A stretch of 5,668 nt of DNA from Phascolarctobacterium sp. (GTDB lineage: Bacteria > Bacillota > Negativicutes > Acidaminococcales > Acidaminococcaceae). Below are positions 4,225 through 5,668 of the stretch, in pieces. The stretch spans positions 1 through 5,668 of the forward strand of contig JAIHZV010000093.1 in the NCBI GenBank assembly GCA_022718015.1, read 5' to 3'. How positions within the stretch are numbered: the first letter of the stretch is position 1; each line of letters opens with the position of its first letter. A program made the position numbers and the translations under genes. The notes beneath the pieces are model-generated. The model was not told the origin of the DNA, did no database searches, and worked only from the letters and a program-made list of their open reading frames with translations.

Positions 4225-5668
4225 ATTTCACTACTATCTCAACATTCTTTTTATAGAACGCTATACCATACTTGTATATATCATTTACTCCTTCCGCAAA
4301 AAGAGCTGTATCATATCGTTTTTGTTCGATTTGTTCCAATGCAGCTTCTGCCAACATCTGTAAATTTTCCTGCGCACTCTTTGCTGCCTTAAGCTCAATT
4401 ATAATACCAGGAGTGCTGGAATTCTTCGGCACAAGCTCAATGTCATATCTGCCATAACCACTTTCCCTGTTAGACAGCGGCTTATGACTTTTTATGAGCA
4501 CAGCCATCAGGCCTAAAAGCAAGCCATGATAATAATTTTCATTTAAACCGTCGTAAAAGCTTGACGTTTTTAAAAGATAATTACCAAGTGCCCCTTGAAG
4601 AGCTTTGCAATCTTTGGTCAAAAACGCTGCTTGCAGCTGCAATATTGTATCTTCGCCAACACTTTCCTCTTGTACGCGCAAGACCTCATCCCAGTATATA
4701 CCCTCTATCTCCTTATTGGGAATTTCCAGCTTACAGATATAGGAGTTTCTTTCACCAATTCCCATTTCCGTAGCCTTCAAATAGCCTGTCATAAGCAAAA
4801 AGCCAAAGACATCGGTTTGCGGGTCGTTTAGGCTAGGATAAATAATATTCGTTTTTACAACAGATTGAATGCAGCTACCGGAAAGAAGATTTTTGAGGTT
4901 CTCATACGTTGTATTATCAGGTCTTTGTAAAAGCTTATGTACAACACTGTTTTCTGATGTCTCTGTCCAATAAGGTCTGGCCGTAAAATCTCGGTTGAAA
5001 TAATTTGCTACTGACCACGGATTATAGATTTCATGCTTGCCAAATTGATAGCCATCATACCATTCTTTAATTTCCGGCAGCTTTTCTGCAGCGTTATAAT
5101 AATTAGCTAAAGCCGTCACCTCTTCATTGGTAAAGCCAAAGTATTCACTAAACCTATCATCCAACACTGAATATGTACTCAAATTATTAAGTCCGCTAAA
5201 AATGCTTTCCTTAGCAACTCGCAAAATACCTGTAAGTATGGCAAAGGACATATGCGGATTATCCTTAAGCGCAGAGGAGAAAAAGTTTCTGATAAAATCC
5301 ACAGCCTGCTGATAGTATCCATGAATAAAGCCTTGCTGAATAAGCGTATCATATTCATCAATAATGATTATGGGAGCTTTTTTATGATGCATGTAAAGCA
5401 TTCGGCTAAGGGACTGCAAACTGAAAAAATAGCTCACATCCGTTGCCGTGTCATTAATTATTTTATGATAAAGCACTGCATCTGCTTTAGCAATTTCCTG
5501 ACTGCTTTCAAGCTCCTGATGTCTTGAATATTCATTTCTAATAACCTCTTTCAACAGGCCTAGAGATATACTCCAATCAGAAAACTTAATGTCCTTTAAA
5601 GTCAAAAATATAACAGGATACTGCCCCTGCATTTTTTTATAAGCATCTCCCTGCTGCCAAATTTTTTT
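4223..5668 (-). CDS. AAA-ATPase-like / PD-(D/E)XK nuclease superfamily protein (DUF1703 type), N-terminus cut by window edge
   Basis: The frame is open from the right edge (beginning KKIWQQGDAYKKM) to TAA at 4225-4223, giving 481 visible residues. An ATG at 5632 exists, but the matching family sequence continues upstream of it, so the true start and the Walker A region lie outside the window. Numbered from the 5632 ATG: QYPVIFLTLKDIKF at 4-17; a Walker B-like PIIIIDEYDTL at 87-97; the family-typical ILTGILRVAKESIFSGLNN at 132-150; WYDGYQFG at 191-198 with YNPWSV at 203-208; and near the C-terminus GRYDIEL (394-400) followed by GIIIELKAAKS (409-419). The Asp397...Glu413-x-Lys415 arrangement is that of a PD-(D/E)XK nuclease fold. 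The family (PF09820 plus PF08011) is widespread and often multicopy in gut anaerobes. Its function is unknown; nuclease activity or a defence or mobile-element role would be inference. No frameshift or internal stop is seen. Base composition is more A+T rich than the dcw genes, consistent with an accessory gene. Confidence 0.9.
   Translation of the reverse strand, partial: KKIWQQGDAYKKMQGQYPVIFLTLKDIKFSDWSISLGLLKEVIRNEYSRHQELESSQEIAKADAVLYHKIINDTATDVSYFFSLQSLSRMLYMHHKKAPIIIIDEYDTLIQQGFIHGYYQQAVDFIRNFFSSALKDNPHMSFAILTGILRVAKESIFSGLNNLSTYSVLDDRFSEYFGFTNEEVTALANYYNAAEKLPEIKEWYDGYQFGKHEIYNPWSVANYFNRDFTARPYWTETSENSVVHKLLQRPDNTTYENLKNLLSGSCIQSVVKTNIIYPSLNDPQTDVFGFLLMTGYLKATEMGIGERNSYICKLEIPNKEIEGIYWDEVLRVQEESVGEDTILQLQAAFLTKDCKALQGALGNYLLKTSSFYDGLNENYYHGLLLGLMAVLIKSHKPLSNRESGYGRYDIELVPKNSSTPGIIIELKAAKSAQENLQMLAEAALEQIEQKRYDTALFAEGVNDIYKYGIAFYKKNVEIVVK

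Noticed and set aside
1..5668. Search for tRNA or rRNA genes, CRISPR arrays and insertion sequence ends
   Set aside because: No cloverleaf-like segments, regularly spaced repeats with spacers, transposase frames or terminal inverted repeats were seen by eye.

Overview
The window looks like a piece of a chromosome from a Gram-positive-lineage (Firmicutes/Bacillota), probably anaerobic bacterium. Three things point there: the mraZ-rsmH-ftsL-murE-murF gene order with a FtsL of the short, coiled-coil type; strong AGGAGG-like ribosome binding sites; and a small hybrid-cluster-protein-associated redox disulfide protein, a family typical of anaerobes. MurE carries the DNPR motif of meso-diaminopimelate-adding enzymes, so the peptidoglycan is predicted to be DAP type. 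A member of the Negativicutes (for example an Acidaminococcaceae gut anaerobe) would fit, but this is a low-confidence impression and not something the sequence proves.

Region 1 (about 1-3830, all on the minus strand, read right to left) is the start of the division and cell wall (dcw) cluster. A promoter (TTGCAC-N17-TATAAT) is followed by three 10-bp direct repeats that fit MraZ operator boxes. Then come mraZ (regulator), rsmH (16S rRNA m4C1402 methyltransferase), an ftsL-like divisome gene, murE (UDP-MurNAc-tripeptide synthetase) and the N-terminal third or less of murF (runs off the left edge). mraZ and rsmH are separated by only 17 bases or overlap by one base, depending on the rsmH start. 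murE and murF overlap by four bases (ATGA). The transpeptidase gene (ftsI/pbpB/spoVD) usually found between ftsL and murE is absent. In its place is a 138-base gap with a consensus extended -10 promoter, two hairpins and a tiny upstream ORF just before murE.

Region 2 (about 3753-3954) is a divergent intergenic region. It holds the mraZ promoter facing left and a near-consensus extended -10 promoter facing right, with inverted repeats between and over them.

Region 3 (3955-4224) holds a 69-residue DUF1858/redox disulfide protein on the plus strand, followed by a long bidirectional terminator.

Region 4 (4223-5668, minus strand) is the C-terminal part of an AAA-ATPase-like / PD-(D/E)XK nuclease-like protein. 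It converges on region 3 and is truncated at the right edge. It is visibly more A+T rich than the dcw genes and is the accessory element of the window.

The dcw genes work together: MurE and MurF build the peptidoglycan stem peptide in the cytoplasm, FtsL is part of the division machinery that uses the resulting precursor, RsmH tunes the ribosome, and MraZ is the likely autoregulator of the cluster. I see no functional link between them and the two genes at the right.
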